NCBI RefSeq assembly: GCF_029255125.1
Contig: NZ_JAPUVR010000128.1
Location: 1 to 61,612, forward strand
Direction of reading: 5' to 3'
From: Accumulibacter sp.
GTDB taxonomy: Bacteria > Pseudomonadota > Gammaproteobacteria > Burkholderiales > Rhodocyclaceae
Length of the DNA: 61,612 bases
Shown here: piece after piece, positions 11,232 through 20,542 of the stretch
Layout: the number at the start of each line of letters is the position of its first letter
Numbering within the stretch: position 1 is the first letter of the stretch
The notes under the pieces: generated by a model
What the model was told of the DNA's origin: nothing
Database searches by the model: none
What the model saw: the letters and a program-made list of their open reading frames with translations, nothing else
Made by a program: the position numbers and the translations under genes

Positions 11232-11345
11232 ATGAAAGTGCTCGCATCTGTAAAGCGGATTTGCCGCAAGTGCAAGATTATTCGGCGTCATGGAATCGTG
11301 CGTGTGATCTGTTCTGATCAGCGCCACAAGCAGCGCCAGGGCTGA
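11232..11345 (+). CDS. rpmJ: 50S ribosomal protein L36
   Basis: A 37-residue gene preceded by AGGAG 6-8 nt upstream. [19 protein letters not shown] begins the protein; CxxC, a third Cys and the following His (ICSDQRH) form the zinc ribbon, so this is the zinc-binding form. Zinc-binding L36 is often paired elsewhere with a zinc-free paralogue induced on zinc starvation; none is seen here. Lies between infA and rpsM as usual. Confidence 0.96.
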   Translation: MKVLASVKRICRKCKIIRRHGIVRVICSDQRHKQRQG

Positions 11346-11368
11346 TCGCCGCGGCGCACGCTAGTGTG

Positions 11369-11392
11369 TTGACAAGCGATTGAAGGTATAAT
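11369..11392 (+). promoter_or_regulatory. Promoter-like boxes before rpsM (alpha operon)
   Basis: A perfect TTGACA (11369-11374) and a perfect TATAAT (11387-11392) lie in the 77-nt rpmJ-rpsM gap, but only 12 nt apart instead of 16-18. Either the TATAAT is used with a poor -35 (TGTGTT at 16-nt spacing) or the TTGACA is fortuitous. The place is right for an alpha-operon promoter. Confidence 0.4.
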
Positions 11393-11422
11393 AGTAAGTT
11401 TTGATTATCTTGGGGTGAATCG

Positions 11423-11785
11423 ATGGCCCGCATCGCAGGCGTAAACCTACCGAACCACCAGCACGCGGAAATCGCGCTCACCGCGATTTACGGAATCGGC
11501 CGTCCGCGTGCGCAGAAAATTTGCGACGCCGCTGGGGTCGCTCGTTCGACGAAGATGAAGGATCTCTCTGAGGCGGAGCTGGATCGCCTGCGCGACCAGG
11601 TCGGAAAGCATACCGTAGAGGGTGACCTGCGTCGTGAGGTCACGATGAGCATAAAGCGGCTGATGGATCTTGGCTGCTACCGGGGTTTGCGGCACCGCAA
11701 GGGTCTGCCGGCACGCGGGCAGCGTACGCGAACGAACGCGCGTACACGCAAGGGCCCGCGCAAACCGATCGCCGGCAAGAAATAA
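11423..11785 (+). CDS. rpsM: 30S ribosomal protein S13
   Basis: 120 residues. S13 tops the 30S head and contacts t[23 protein letters not shown], the helix-two-turn-helix [16 protein letters not shown], and the basic tail [19 protein letters not shown] (here [18 protein letters not shown]). First gene of the alpha operon; GGGGTG site upstream. Confidence 0.98.
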   Translation: MARIAGVNLPNHQHAEIALTAIYGIGRPRAQKICDAAGVARSTKMKDLSEAELDRLRDQVGKHTVEGDLRREVTMSIKRLMDLGCYRGLRHRKGLPARGQRTRTNARTRKGPRKPIAGKK

Positions 11786-11804
11786 CCAGACCTAGGACCA
11801 AGAT

Positions 11805-12200
11805 ATGGCCAAGACGACTGCAAAAGTTCGCAAGAAAGTCAAGATCAGGAAGAATGTCGCGGAGGGAGTCGCACACATCCACGCGTCGTTCAATAACACG
11901 ATTATTACGATCACGGATCGCCAGGGCAACGCTTTGTCGTGGGCGACTTCCGGTGGGGCAGGTTTCAAGGGTTCGCGCAAGAGCACACCTTTCGCTGCGC
12001 AGGTGGCTGCCGAGGCGGCTGGGAAAGTGGCCGTCGAGTGTGGGGTTAAGAACCTTGAGGTTCGCATCAAGGGGCCCGGCCCCGGGCGAGAGTCGTCGGT
12101 GCGTGCGCTGAATGCGTTGGGCATGAAGATCACGGCAATTACCGACGTCACACCGATTCCGCACAACGGCTGTCGGCCGCCGAAGCGGCGCCGGATTTAA
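11805..12200 (+). CDS. rpsK: 30S ribosomal protein S11
   Basis: 131 residues. S11 lies on the 30S platform. [19 protein letters not shown], the [17 protein letters not shown] block, [19 protein letters not shown] and the [17 protein letters not shown] end, all canonical. Confidence 0.98.
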   Translation: MAKTTAKVRKKVKIRKNVAEGVAHIHASFNNTIITITDRQGNALSWATSGGAGFKGSRKSTPFAAQVAAEAAGKVAVECGVKNLEVRIKGPGPGRESSVRALNALGMKITAITDVTPIPHNGCRPPKRRRI

Positions 12201-12213
12201 GGAGAACAAGAAA

Positions 12214-12843
12214 GTGGCCCGCAACCTCGATCCGAAATGTCGTCAGTGTCGCCGCGAAGGCGAAAAGCTGTTCCTCAAGGGTGAAAAGTGCTTCACCGAC
12301 AAGTGCGCCATCGAACGTCGGTCGTATGCGCCGGGGCAGCATGGTCAGAAGTCCGGTCAGCGCTTGTCCGACTACGGCGTGCACTTGCGCGAGAAGCAGA
12401 AGATTCGGCGCATTTATGGCGTTCTTGAAGGTCAGTTCCGTAAGGTTTACCAGGAAGCTGACCGGCGTAAGGGGGTGACTGGCGAAGTTCTGCTGCAGTT
12501 GCTTGAGTCGCGCCTCGACAGCGTTGCCTATCGCATGGGGTTTGCCGCCTCACGGGCGGAATCGCGTCAGGTCGTCCGTCACAACGGCATTCTTGTCAAT
12601 GGGCGCCGGGTCAATATTCCGTCGTACCAGGTACGTCCCGGCGATGTGATCGAGGTTGCCGACAAGACGAAAGCGCATCTGCGTGTCAAGGCTGCGCTCG
12701 CCGCGGCTGAAGCGCGGGGGTTCCCAGCTTGGCTCGAAGTGGATGCGAAAGCGGCCAAGGGGACTTACAAGGCGCACCCGGAGCGCACAGAACTGCCGCC
12801 GACGATCAACGAAAGCCTGGTCATCGAACTCTACTCGAAGTAG
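12214..12843 (+). CDS. rpsD: 30S ribosomal protein S4 (zinc-knuckle form)
   Basis: 209 residues, GTG start. The N-terminus has four cysteines (KCRQC, then EKCFTDKC), the C+ form of S4 with a predicted zinc knuckle, unlike E. coli S4. The S4 RNA-binding domain ([37 protein letters not shown]) follows. S4 initiates 30S assembly and in E. coli represses the alpha operon. Confidence 0.97.
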   Translation: MARNLDPKCRQCRREGEKLFLKGEKCFTDKCAIERRSYAPGQHGQKSGQRLSDYGVHLREKQKIRRIYGVLEGQFRKVYQEADRRKGVTGEVLLQLLESRLDSVAYRMGFAASRAESRQVVRHNGILVNGRRVNIPSYQVRPGDVIEVADKTKAHLRVKAALAAAEARGFPAWLEVDAKAAKGTYKAHPERTELPPTINESLVIELYSK

Positions 12844-12884
12844 TAGGTGGGTGAAGCTACACGGATTCAGGCAAAGGACAGCAC

Positions 12885-13859
12885 ATGCAAAGCAGCGGAC
12901 TTTTCAAACCTCGCATCATCGATGTGCAAAGCCTCTCCCCGGTGCATGCCAGAGTGGTCATGGAACCGTTCGAGCGGGGCTACGGCCATACCCTGGGCAA
13001 TGCGCTGCGGCGGATCCTGCTGTCTTCGATGCCGGGTTATGCCCCGACTGAGGTCAGCATCGACGGCGTCCTGCACGAGTACTCGACGATCGACGGCGTC
13101 CAAGAGGATGTCGTTGATATTCTGCTCAATCTCAAGGGCGTCGTGTTCAAGCTGCATAACCGGGATGAAGTCGTTCTACACTTGAAGAAAGAGGGTAAGG
13201 GTGTCGTCCGGGCAGCCGACATCGAGGTTTCGCACGATGTCGAAATCATCAATCCCGAACATGTCATCGCCCACCTCTCGGCCGGTGGAAAACTGGCCAT
13301 GGAACTGAAGGTCGAGAAGTCACGCGGCTACGTCGCCGGCAATCTGCGCGAGATCGGCGACGGTGGCAAGAGCATCGGTCGACTGGTGCTGGATGCATCG
13401 TTCAGCCCGGTGCGTCGGGTCAGTTATGCCGTGGAGAGCGCGCGCGTCGAGCAACGAACCGACCTCGACAAGCTGATCATGGACATCGAGACCAATGGCG
13501 CGATCGAGCCGGAAGAGGCAATCCGTACTGCCGCGCGAATCTTGATGGAGCAGTTGTCGGTTTTCGCCGACCTCGCGGGTACCGCGATGCCGGTTGAGTA
13601 TCAGAAGACGGTTCAGGTGGACCCGCTGCTGCTGCGCCCGGTGGACGACCTTGAACTTACAGTGCGCTCGGCCAACTGTTTGAAGGCGGAGAACATTTAC
13701 TATATCGGCGATCTGATCCAGCGAACCGAGAACGAGTTGCTCAAGACACCCAACCTCGGTCGGAAGTCACTCAATGAAATCAAGGAAGTGCTGGCTGCGC
13801 GCGGCCTGACACTGGGCATGAAGCTCGAGAACTGGCCACCGGCTGGACTCGAACGATAG
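12885..13859 (+). CDS. rpoA: RNA polymerase alpha subunit
   Basis: 324 residues. The N-terminal dimerisation domain has [25 protein letters not shown]-type sequence; the C-terminal domain (from about 245) has [19 protein letters not shown] and [19 protein letters not shown], the helix-hairpin-helix that binds UP elements and activators. Standard place between rpsD and rplQ. Confidence 0.98.
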   Translation: MQSSGLFKPRIIDVQSLSPVHARVVMEPFERGYGHTLGNALRRILLSSMPGYAPTEVSIDGVLHEYSTIDGVQEDVVDILLNLKGVVFKLHNRDEVVLHLKKEGKGVVRAADIEVSHDVEIINPEHVIAHLSAGGKLAMELKVEKSRGYVAGNLREIGDGGKSIGRLVLDASFSPVRRVSYAVESARVEQRTDLDKLIMDIETNGAIEPEEAIRTAARILMEQLSVFADLAGTAMPVEYQKTVQVDPLLLRPVDDLELTVRSANCLKAENIYYIGDLIQRTENELLKTPNLGRKSLNEIKEVLAARGLTLGMKLENWPPAGLER

Positions 13860-13889
13860 GCGGCAGGACAAGAACAGGAAGGAATCGAT

Positions 13890-14285
13890 ATGCGTCACCG
13901 TTTGGGTCTCCGCAAACTGAACCGTACGAGCGCCCATCGCTTGGCGATGTTGCGCAACATGAGCGTCTCGCTGCTGCGTGAAGAAGCAATCAAGACGACA
14001 TTGCCAAAGGCGAAGGAACTGCGGCGAGTGGTTGAACCGATCATCACGCTTGGCAAGAAGCCGAGTGTGGCGAATCGCCGGCTGGCGTTCAGCCGCCTGC
14101 GCGACCGCGATATGGTGGTCAAGGTATTCGACGAGTTGGGACCACGCTACGCTAGCCGTGAGGGCGGTTATCTGCGGATTTTGAAGTGTGGCTTCAGGGA
14201 TGGCGATAATGCGCCAATGGCCTATGTCGAACTGCTCGACCGGCCGGATCTGGCGAGCGACGAGAGCGGCGCCGGGGGTAGCTGA
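13890..14285 (+). CDS. rplQ: 50S ribosomal protein L17
   Basis: 131 residues. [17 protein letters not shown] start, [19 protein letters not shown]-like segment, and [25 protein letters not shown] short gly/ser tail ends the protein. Last gene of the alpha operon; terminator 91 nt downstream. Confidence 0.98.
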   Translation: MRHRLGLRKLNRTSAHRLAMLRNMSVSLLREEAIKTTLPKAKELRRVVEPIITLGKKPSVANRRLAFSRLRDRDMVVKVFDELGPRYASREGGYLRILKCGFRDGDNAPMAYVELLDRPDLASDESGAGGS

Positions 14286-14376
14286 GCGGGCTGCTGCGCC
14301 CGGCGAAGACGCACGCCAATCGACGCCAGGAGTTGTGCGTCGAGTCGGGAATGAACTGACCAAGACTGAAGGCAGG

Positions 14377-14402
14377 AAAGCCAGGCGCACCCTGGCTTTT
14401 TT
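14377..14402 (+). terminator. Intrinsic terminator of the alpha operon
   Basis: AAAGCCAGG (14377-14385) pairs with CCTGGCTTT (14391-14399) around loop CGCAC, and the T run continues to 14402. A textbook rho-independent terminator after rplQ. Confidence 0.92.
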
Positions 14403-14498
14403 GTCTGTGTAACTTCCTTCGTGTGCCGTGCCTGCCGGCCGCCGCCGCAGTCGGCGTGGCGAGCGGGCGCTACGCAGCTTATCGGCTGGCGCCGCTAA

Positions 14499-16298
14499 TC
14501 AGGTATTCGGTTGCGCGACCGGCGGAGCGACCTTGAAAACTTCGGCGAGAGTGGTGATGCCCGCGGCAACCTTCATCGCGCCGGAAATGCGCAGGGGTTT
14601 CATTCCTTCGCGGAAAGCGAGGTCGCGCACTTTGGCCATCTCCTTGTGGTCGCTGATCGCGAGCTTGACGTCCGGCGAGAGGAGCAGAATCTCGTAAAGT
14701 CCAACGCGACCAAGGTAGCCCGTCATTCGGCAATCCAGGCAGCCCACTGGACGGTAGAGTTGCGTCGGCCGATTGGCCTTCCACGGCGCGACCAACTGAT
14801 CCCACATGCTCGCGTCGACCGTGCTTGCCTCCTGCAGCACCTTGCAGTGCGGACAGAGAATTCGTACGAGACGCTGCGCCATCACACCGAGCACCGTGGC
14901 ACTGAGCAGGTAAGCCGGTACGCCGAGATCGAGCATGCGCGTAATCGCTGAAGGTGCATCGTTGGTGTGCAGCGTGGACAGCACGAGGTGGCCGGTGAGT
15001 GCCGCCTGGATCGCCACCTCGGCGGTTGCCAGGTCGCGAATCTCGCCGATCATGATGATGTCCGGATCCTGACGCATCAGCGCACGCACACCCTGCGCGA
15101 AACCCAGATCGATCACGCTCTGCACCTGCATCTGGTTGAAAGCCGGTTCAACCATTTCGATCGGGTCTTCGATTGTGCATACGTTGACCTCGGGCGTGGC
15201 GAGCTGTTTGAGCGTCGAATAGAGCGTCGTCGTTTTGCCGGAACCGGTTGGTCCGGTAACCAGAATGATGCCGTCGGGCCGTTCTACCATCTGCTTCCAG
15301 CGCAGTTGATCGTCTTCGGTGAAGCCCAGGTCGGTGAAGTTGCGCACCAGTACCTCCGGGTCGAAGATGCGCATCACGAGCTTCTCGCCAAAGGCGGTCG
15401 GCAGCGTCGATAGGCGCAGTTCAGCCTCCTGACCATCCGCTGTCCGCGTTTTTATCCGGCCATCCTGCGGGCGGCGCTTTTCGACCACATCCATTCGGCC
15501 CAGGATCTTGATGCGGTTGACCATTGCCGCCATGACGCTGGTCGGAATCTGATAGACCTGGTGCAGGATACCGTCGATGCGGAAACGCACGATGCCGAGC
15601 TCGCGCCGGGGTTCGATGTGGATGTCGCTTGCCCGCTGATCGAAGGCGTACTGCCACAGCCAGTCGACGATGTTGACGATGTGTTGATCGTTGGCGTCGA
15701 ACTGCCGGTTGGTGCGGCCGAGTTCAACGAGTTGCTCGAACGATGACAGGTTGCCGCTCGGCCCGCCAAGTTGCGCCGCTCTCTTGACCGAGCGTGCCAG
15801 GTTGTAGAATTCGATCAGGTAGCGGGCGACATCGACCGGGTTGGCCAGCACCCGGCGGATCTCCTTGCGCGCGATTGCCTTGATCTCCTTTTCCCAGTCG
15901 CGAAGGAAGGGTTGCGTGGTCGCGATGACCACCTCACGCATCGTCACCTGAATGGGCAAGATACCGAAACGTGTTGCGTAGGCGCTCGACATGACTTCAG
16001 TGACCGCCGAAAAGTCGACCTTCAGCGGGTCGATGTGTACGTAGTCAAGTCCGACTCGCTGCGCCATCCACCCGCCGAGTTCCTCCAGCGTCAGGGGGCG
16101 GAAAGGCTCACGCAGCGATTTCCATTGCTGGTCAGCGATAACCACCAACGGGTGCGCCGAAATTCGCTGCAGACGGCTTTCCTTGAGCAGCGAGTCCGAG
16201 TCCTTGGCGGCAACCAGTCGGTCATCGACGAGCCAGCCGAGAACCTCGGCAAGCGTCAGGCGATGTTCGAAAGTGTTAGCGACCGCCGCTTCGCGCAC
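14499..16298 (-). CDS. GspE/PilB-family secretion ATPase
   Basis: 599 residues. Cytoplasmic AAA-like ATPase of the type II secretion/type IV pilus class. Residues 1-200 are the N-terminal MshEN/T2SSE_N-like part; 200-330 carries SDIHIEPRRELGIVRFRIDG; Walker A GPTGSGKTTT is at 349-358; the Asp box TIEDPIE, Walker B IMIGEIRD and His box LSTLHTNDAPSA follow; two CxxC pairs (CPHC, CLDC) form the zinc site near 490-540. The GTG start is uncertain. No gspF/pilC or pseudopilin gene is beside it, so it may serve a distant pilus or secretion system. It lies 64 nt downstream of fabI in the same direction. Confidence 0.88.
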   Translation of the reverse strand: MREAAVANTFEHRLTLAEVLGWLVDDRLVAAKDSDSLLKESRLQRISAHPLVVIADQQWKSLREPFRPLTLEELGGWMAQRVGLDYVHIDPLKVDFSAVTEVMSSAYATRFGILPIQVTMREVVIATTQPFLRDWEKEIKAIARKEIRRVLANPVDVARYLIEFYNLARSVKRAAQLGGPSGNLSSFEQLVELGRTNRQFDANDQHIVNIVDWLWQYAFDQRASDIHIEPRRELGIVRFRIDGILHQVYQIPTSVMAAMVNRIKILGRMDVVEKRRPQDGRIKTRTADGQEAELRLSTLPTAFGEKLVMRIFDPEVLVRNFTDLGFTEDDQLRWKQMVERPDGIILVTGPTGSGKTTTLYSTLKQLATPEVNVCTIEDPIEMVEPAFNQMQVQSVIDLGFAQGVRALMRQDPDIIMIGEIRDLATAEVAIQAALTGHLVLSTLHTNDAPSAITRMLDLGVPAYLLSATVLGVMAQRLVRILCPHCKVLQEASTVDASMWDQLVAPWKANRPTQLYRPVGCLDCRMTGYLGRVGLYEILLLSPDVKLAISDHKEMAKVRDLAFREGMKPLRISGAMKVAAGITTLAEVFKVAPPVAQPNT

Positions 16299-16362
16299 CT
16301 AGCAACTCGTGGCCAGGGAGAGGTTTAGAGACGTTATTGACCGTGCCTTCGCGCAAGAACAC

Positions 16363-17163
16363 TCAGGCGGGCAGAGGTTCTGGATTACCCAGCGCCGTTG
16401 TGTTCAATCCGCCATCGACGTACATGATTTCGCCGGTAATTCCACTCGCCAGATCGGAGAGCAGGAAGGCTGCGGCGTTGCCCACCTCATCGATCGTGAT
16501 GTTGCGCCGCAGCGGCGCGTTGTGCGCGTTGTACGCCAAGAGACGCGAGAAGTTGCCAATTCCCGAAGCGGCGAGCGTCTTGATCGGGCCCGCCGAAATG
16601 GCGTTCGCGCGGATTCCTTGCGGACCGAGGCAAAAGGCGAGGTAGCGGGTGGCTGCTTCGAGACTTGCCTTGGCCAGTCCCATCGTATTGTAGTTCGGCA
16701 GCGTGCGCTCGGCGCCCAGGTAGGATAGCGCCAGAAGGGCGGGCTGCCGCCCCTTGAGGAGCAGCGGGCGAGCCGCTTTGGCGAGCGCTGGGTAGCTGTA
16801 GGACGAGATGTCGTGTGCGATGCGGAAGGCGTCGCGCGTGATGCCATCGAGAAAGTCGCCTTCGATCGCTTCGCCCGGGGCGTAGGCGATTGAATGAACG
16901 AGTCCGTCGAGGCCATCCCACTGGCTGGCAAGGTCGGTAAAGAGCTGCGCAATTTCCGCATCATCCGAAACATCGCAGCGATAAATGAGCGTGCTGTCGA
17001 ATTCGCGGGCGAATTTGGCAAGGCGGTCCTGAAAGCGTTCGTTCTGGAAGGTAAACGCCAACTGCCCGCCTTCGCGGTGGCAGGCGCGAGCGATACCGTA
17101 GGCGATCGAGTGTTTTGACAGCACGCCCGTGATCAGGATGCGCTTCCCGGCAAGGAATCCCAT
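16363..17163 (-). CDS. fabI: Enoyl-[acyl-carrier-protein] reductase (NADH)
   Basis: 266 residues. Final reductive step of each fatty acid elongation cycle. The start at 17163 gives [23 protein letters not shown], the FabI nucleotide-binding opening. Tyr148, Tyr158 and Lys165 ([19 protein letters not shown]) correspond to the catalytic set of E. coli FabI (Tyr146, Tyr156, Lys163). [13 protein letters not shown] is the triclosan/substrate loop. An in-frame upstream start exists but would lengthen the protein beyond the family. Confidence 0.96.
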   Translation of the reverse strand: MGFLAGKRILITGVLSKHSIAYGIARACHREGGQLAFTFQNERFQDRLAKFAREFDSTLIYRCDVSDDAEIAQLFTDLASQWDGLDGLVHSIAYAPGEAIEGDFLDGITRDAFRIAHDISSYSYPALAKAARPLLLKGRQPALLALSYLGAERTLPNYNTMGLAKASLEAATRYLAFCLGPQGIRANAISAGPIKTLAASGIGNFSRLLAYNAHNAPLRRNITIDEVGNAAAFLLSDLASGITGEIMYVDGGLNTTALGNPEPLPA

Positions 17164-17228
17164 TGCATCTCCCATAACGAAAATTTTGCAGGGTTTGTCG
17201 TTCCTGCGCAAATCTGCTTGACTCGCGC

Positions 17229-17234
17229 ATTATA
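17229..17234 (-). promoter_or_regulatory. Candidate fabI -10 box
   Basis: On the - strand a perfect TATAAT lies 66 nt before the fabI ATG, in the 175-nt divergent gap with the peptide transporter. The -35 region at normal spacing is poor (TCGGTG), so it may need an activator or not be used. No comparable box was found for the + strand gene. Confidence 0.4.
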
Positions 17235-17338
17235 AAGGAACTGCCCGCCGACACCGACCATTGTCCCTTGCTCGCCCGCCAGGCGCGCCAAGGCTTGCGG
17301 TGCAGCCAAGATCTGCCGGTTCGCGCTACACTTGTCGC

Positions 17339-19501
17339 ATGTCTTTCGTGCGTATCGTTTGTCTGTTCCTGTGCCTTCTGATTCCTGCCTGCAGCAGCGA
17401 GCAGAACGATCCGTATCCGGCGAGCGAGCGAGGATTGAACATCCTGTACTCGGCGTTCACCGAGCGGCCGAAGCATCTTGATCCGGCGCAGTCGTACACC
17501 GAGGATGAGATCACGTTTACCGCGCAGATCTACGAGCCGCCGCTGCAGTACCACTACCTGAAGCGCCCGTATACCCTGATTCCGGCGACCAGCACGAGCG
17601 TACCTGTTGCGCGTTATACCGACGCGCAGGGCAGGGATCTGCCAGCCGATGCAGCGCCCGACAGGATTGCCTACAGCATCTACGAGGTGCGCATTCGGCC
17701 GGGGATTCGCTACCAGCCGCATCCTGCTTTTGCGCTCGATGCGGCCGGGCAGCCAGTGTACGGTACCGTGGACGGCGAGCGCTTGCGCGCCATCGAGACG
17801 CTCGCCGATTTTCCGAGTGTTTCCACGCGGGAACTGGTCGCCGATGATTACATCTATCAGATCAAGCGCTTGGCGCACCCTCGACTGCACTCGCCGATTT
17901 TCGGGATGATGGCCGAACGCATCGTTGGCCTGCGCGAACTGGGTAAGGTGCTGCAGGACGAGGCCAGCCGCCTGCCCGCCGCCGCCTGGCTGGACCTTGA
18001 TCGCTTTGCGCTGCCAGGAGTAACCCGCCTTGACCGCTACTCGTATCGAATCACGCTGCGTGGCAAGTATCCACAGTTCGTGTACTGGTTGGCGATGCCC
18101 TTTTTTGCGCCGGTCCCGCGTGAGGTCGACCGCTTCTACGCGCAACCGGGGATGGCCGAAAAGAACCTCACTCTGGACTGGTACCCGGTGGGCACCGGCC
18201 CGTTCATGTTGACCGAGAACAACCCGAACAGTCGCATGGTTCTCCAACGGAATCCGAATTTTCACGGCGAGACCTATCCCTGCGACGGCGAAGCTGCCGA
18301 CCGTGCAGCCGGCCTGCTGGCCGATTGCGGCCAGCCGCTGCCCTTCATCGAACGCGCGGTCTTTTCCCGCGAGAAGGAAAGCATTCCGTATTGGAACAAG
18401 TTTCTCCAGGGCTACTACGACGCGTCGAGCATTTCGTCCGACAGCTTCGATCAGGCGGTGCGACTCGGCGTTGGCGGCGATATCGAACTGAGCGACGAGA
18501 TGCGCGGCAAGGGGATTAGGTTGCTGACCAGCGTGCGCGCGTCGATCTTCTATCTCGGCTTCAACATGCTCGACCCGATTGTCGGCGGCCTGAGCGAACA
18601 GACGACCAGGTTGCGCCAGGCATTGTCGATTGCCATTGATCAGGAGGAGTTCATCTCGATCTTCATGAACGGGCGCGGAATCGCTGCGAGCAGCCCACTG
18701 CCGCCGGGAATCTTCGGCTACCTCGAAGGCGAGGAGGGAAGCAATCCGGTCGTTTATGACTGGGTGCACGGACAGGCGCGGCGAAAGCCATTGAGCGCTG
18801 CCCGCAAGCTGTTGGCGGAGGCTGGCTGGCCGAACGGACGGCACGCGACGACCGGTGAGCCGCTCGTTCTGAACCTCGACACGACGACCGGTGGCATGGG
18901 CGAGAAGTCACGTCTCGACTGGCTCACCCGTCAGTTCGCCAAACTGGAGATCCAGCTCGTCGTTCGCTCGACCGATTTCAATCGCTTTCAGGACAAGGTG
19001 CGCAAGGGCGCCGTCCAACTCTACTATCTCGGCTGGAACGCCGACTATCCGGATCCCGAGAACTTTCTCTTCCTGCTGGCCGGTCCCGAAGGAAAGGTCG
19101 CAAGAGGAGGTGAAAACGCGTCAAACTACGCCAATCCCGAGTACGATCGCCTGTTTGAACAGATGAAGAACATGGAAAGTGATGGGCCGCGCGCTGCCGA
19201 GCGCTTGCGGATCATTCGGCAGGCGGTGGCCGTGCTGCAGCACGACGCGCCGTGGATCTACGGCTTCCATCCGAAGAGCTACACCCTCGGCCACGCCTGG
19301 CTGCACAATCGCAAGCCCAGCGATGTCGGCAACAACATTCTGAAGTATCAGCGGATCGATGGCGGCGAGCGGGCACGTCTGCGGCAGGCATGGAATCGTC
19401 CGGTGCTCTGGCCGTTGTTCGCCATCGCGTTGCTCTTGGTCGGTCTGTTGTTGCCTGCTGTTCTGGCCTATCGCCGGCGCGAGCGCGGGACGGCATGCTG
19501 A
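17339..19501 (+). CDS. Peptide ABC transporter substrate-binding lipoprotein with C-terminal membrane helix
   Basis: 720 residues, family 5 solute-binding protein (OppA/YejA class). The start at 17339 gives a short signal with lipobox-like IPAC, Cys18. Family features: LYSAFTERPKHLDPAQSY, GTGPFMLTENNPNSRMVLQRNPNF and YLGWNADYPDPENFLFLL. It is longer than most OppA proteins (about 540) and ends in a hydrophobic span (PLFAIALLLVGLLLPAVLAY) then RRRERG, so it may be anchored at both ends or in the inner membrane. First gene of a four-gene transporter. Substrate unknown; peptides are inferred from the family. Confidence 0.88.
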   Translation: MSFVRIVCLFLCLLIPACSSEQNDPYPASERGLNILYSAFTERPKHLDPAQSYTEDEITFTAQIYEPPLQYHYLKRPYTLIPATSTSVPVARYTDAQGRDLPADAAPDRIAYSIYEVRIRPGIRYQPHPAFALDAAGQPVYGTVDGERLRAIETLADFPSVSTRELVADDYIYQIKRLAHPRLHSPIFGMMAERIVGLRELGKVLQDEASRLPAAAWLDLDRFALPGVTRLDRYSYRITLRGKYPQFVYWLAMPFFAPVPREVDRFYAQPGMAEKNLTLDWYPVGTGPFMLTENNPNSRMVLQRNPNFHGETYPCDGEAADRAAGLLADCGQPLPFIERAVFSREKESIPYWNKFLQGYYDASSISSDSFDQAVRLGVGGDIELSDEMRGKGIRLLTSVRASIFYLGFNMLDPIVGGLSEQTTRLRQALSIAIDQEEFISIFMNGRGIAASSPLPPGIFGYLEGEEGSNPVVYDWVHGQARRKPLSAARKLLAEAGWPNGRHATTGEPLVLNLDTTTGGMGEKSRLDWLTRQFAKLEIQLVVRSTDFNRFQDKVRKGAVQLYYLGWNADYPDPENFLFLLAGPEGKVARGGENASNYANPEYDRLFEQMKNMESDGPRAAERLRIIRQAVAVLQHDAPWIYGFHPKSYTLGHAWLHNRKPSDVGNNILKYQRIDGGERARLRQAWNRPVLWPLFAIALLLVGLLLPAVLAYRRRERGTAC

Positions 19502-19564
19502 TGCGGCGTACGATAGTCTGCGCGCGGCGCGCTACCGCCCGAGTTTGACAAGCGGGTCTAGCGC

Positions 19565-20542
19565 ATGCTTGCCTACATCGTCCGCCGTCTGCTTTACGCG
19601 CTGCCCATTCTGATCGGTGTCAACCTGATCACGTTCGCGCTTTTCTTCGTCGTCAATACGCCCGACGACATGGCGCGCATGCAGTTGGGGGTCAAACGCG
19701 TGACACCCGAGGCTATCGCCAAGTGGAAAGCCGAGCGCGGCTACGATCGGCCGCTGTTCATCAACGCCGAAGCGGCTGGCACCGGTGTGGTCACCGAGAC
19801 GATTTTTTTTGCCAAGTCGGTACGCATGTTCGCTGGCGACTTCGGGCGCGCCGAGGACGGCCGCGACATTGCTCGTGAAATCCGCTTGCGGATGGAGCCC
19901 TCGCTGGCGATTGCCGTGCCGACCTTCATTCTCGGTTTGCTGGTCAGCGTCTCGTTCGCTTTGCTGTTGACCTTCTTCCGGGCCGGATCGCTCGATTTCT
20001 GGGGCGTCTTCGTCTGCGTCGCGATGATGTCGATCTCGGGCTTGTTCTACATCATCGGTGGTCAGTATCTAGTCAGCAAGCTGTGGCGGCTGGTGCCCAT
20101 TTCGGGCTACGCCGGCGGCTTCGACGCCTGGAAGTTTCTGATTCTGCCGGTGGTGATCGGTGTTGTTTCCGGTATCGGCGCATCGACTCGCTGGTATCGG
20201 ACGATGTTCCTTGAAGAGATCGCCAAGGACTACGTGCGCACGGCGCGCGCCAAAGGCTTGTCGGAAGTTGTCGTGCTCTTCCGACATGTCTTGCGCAATG
20301 CGCTGATTCCGATCCTTACCGGCGTCGTCGTCGTCATCCCGCTGTTGTTCATGGGATCGCTGCTCAGTGAATCGTTCTTCGGCATTCCCGGACTCGGCAG
20401 CTACACGATAGACGCGATCAATGCCCAGGACTTTGCCGTCGTGCGCGCAATGGTCTTCATCGGATCGCTCCTCTACATCATCGGCCTCATCCTGACCGAT
20501 CTGTCGTACACGCTTGTCGACCCGCGGATACGCTTCGTTTAA
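19565..20542 (+). CDS. Peptide ABC transporter permease 1 (YejB/OppB-like)
   Basis: 325 residues, about six membrane spans. MLAYIVRRLLYALPILIGVN is the typical OppB/DppB N-terminus; the EAA loop is KDYVRTARAKGLSEVVVLFRH, and ESFFGIPGLGSYTIDAI follows. The ending DLSYTLVDPRIRFV is the YejB-type C-terminus. Its stop overlaps the next start by one base. 63 nt after the binding protein. Confidence 0.92.
   Translation: MLAYIVRRLLYALPILIGVNLITFALFFVVNTPDDMARMQLGVKRVTPEAIAKWKAERGYDRPLFINAEAAGTGVVTETIFFAKSVRMFAGDFGRAEDGRDIAREIRLRMEPSLAIAVPTFILGLLVSVSFALLLTFFRAGSLDFWGVFVCVAMMSISGLFYIIGGQYLVSKLWRLVPISGYAGGFDAWKFLILPVVIGVVSGIGASTRWYRTMFLEEIAKDYVRTARAKGLSEVVVLFRHVLRNALIPILTGVVVVIPLLFMGSLLSESFFGIPGLGSYTIDAINAQDFAVVRAMVFIGSLLYIIGLILTDLSYTLVDPRIRFV

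Noticed and set aside
17217-17236. TTGACT followed by TATAAA as a + strand promoter for the peptide transporter
   Set aside because: Only 8 nt separate the boxes; the same bases form the better - strand TATAAT for fabI.
16961-18844. 627-codon open frame on the - strand across fabI upstream and the binding protein
   Set aside because: Opposes two well-supported genes and their intergenic region; no motifs.
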